Positions 49,526 to 49,574 of a stretch of DNA of 49,574 bases are shown in pieces. The notes below the pieces were generated by a model. It had not been told where the DNA came from, searched no databases, and saw only the letters and a program-made list of their open reading frames with translations. Origin of the DNA: an uncultured Lachnospiraceae bacterium (GTDB lineage: Bacteria; Bacillota; Clostridia; Lachnospirales; Lachnospiraceae). Every line of letters starts with the position of its first letter. Position 1 is the first letter of the stretch. The stretch lies in the NCBI GenBank assembly GCA_910588285.1, contig CAJUQB010000007.1:1-49574 (forward strand), in the 5' to 3' direction. The translations under genes were made by a program, and so were the position numbers.

Positions 49526-49574
49526 TTACACGCGCATTGCTGCAAAATAAGCTCCGTTCATGGCATTGTAGATC
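49526..49574 (-). CDS. C-terminal end of a gene running off the window
   Basis: The minus strand is open from the window edge to a TAA at 49526-49528, encoding IYNAMNGAYFAAMRV. It lies 62 bases upstream of the dehydrogenase on the same strand, with a GGCCGG/CCGGCC stem in between (49497-49514), so it is probably an upstream member of the same operon. Too short to identify. Confidence 0.45.
   Translation of the reverse strand, partial: IYNAMNGAYFAAMRV

Overview
The window looks like a chromosomal piece of a gut Clostridia genome, most likely Lachnospiraceae. The signs are strong AGGAGG ribosome-binding sites, mixed ATG/GTG starts, YesM/YesN, AgrC/LytTR and RpiR regulators, DUF3502-type sugar-binding lipoproteins, rubrerythrin, and many anaerobic CoA and ring-chemistry enzymes with no respiratory genes. 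Assignments rest on reading the translated proteins and motifs by eye; no database search was run.

Layout. 0-7.6 kb is regulatory: a YesN/YesM two-component pair, an RpiR regulator, an AgrC-like kinase with a LytTR regulator, and a divergent hemerythrin-CheX-like-receiver protein. 7.6-20.4 kb is the most interesting catabolic block. It holds two tandem phloretin/diacetylphloroglucinol-hydrolase-type proteins, a sugar-binding lipoprotein, the alpha (TIM-barrel) and beta (DUF6379) subunits of a C-glycoside deglycosidase, a PucR/CdaR-type regulator, an acyl carrier protein-SCPx thiolase-DUF35 trio, a VOC protein, a Gfo/Idh/MocA sugar oxidoreductase and a ThuA-like protein. 20.7-30.6 kb has a LysR regulator, a dipeptide-type ABC operon (dppABCDF order) followed by a second sugar-binding lipoprotein, and a MmgE/PrpD gene. 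30.8-34 kb is a patch of decayed and accessory genes: a Fic remnant, an AlbA_2 regulator, a frameshifted membrane protein, a GNAT-HAD fusion and a nucleotidyltransferase relic. 34-38.1 kb is an FAD oxidoreductase-URO-D-PrpD operon. 38.2-39.9 kb is a broken AAA ATPase/nuclease-like gene pair. 40-44.6 kb has rubrerythrin and a cluster with a histidine-rich LarC1 and a GNAT-His-CsoR fusion. 44.7-49.5 kb is a CoA operon running 3-hydroxyacyl-CoA dehydrogenase, thiolase, cyclase-family hydrolase, DUF362 protein and a small unknown protein.

How the genes may work together (inference). C-glycosides are known to be opened by oxidising the sugar at C3 with a Gfo/Idh/MocA enzyme and then eliminating the aglycone with the alpha/beta deglycosidase. 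The two hydrolases could then cut the C-C bond of a phloretin-like aglycone. The cyclase-family hydrolase, thiolase and dehydrogenase could handle ring opening and conversion to acetyl-CoA units. The window therefore reads as a C-glucosyl polyphenol degradation island, though the substrate is not proven.

Two non-coding signals stand out. A 147-bp element with terminal inverted repeats and 8-bp target duplications sits twice, in the same orientation, directly before the Shine-Dalgarno sequence of the YesM kinase and of the deglycosidase beta gene, and its differences mostly preserve RNA pairing on the gene-sense strand. A 27-bp box overlapping the -35 region is shared (24/27) by the dpp operon and the FAD-URO-D-PrpD operon, with a shorter version before the divergent PrpD gene.
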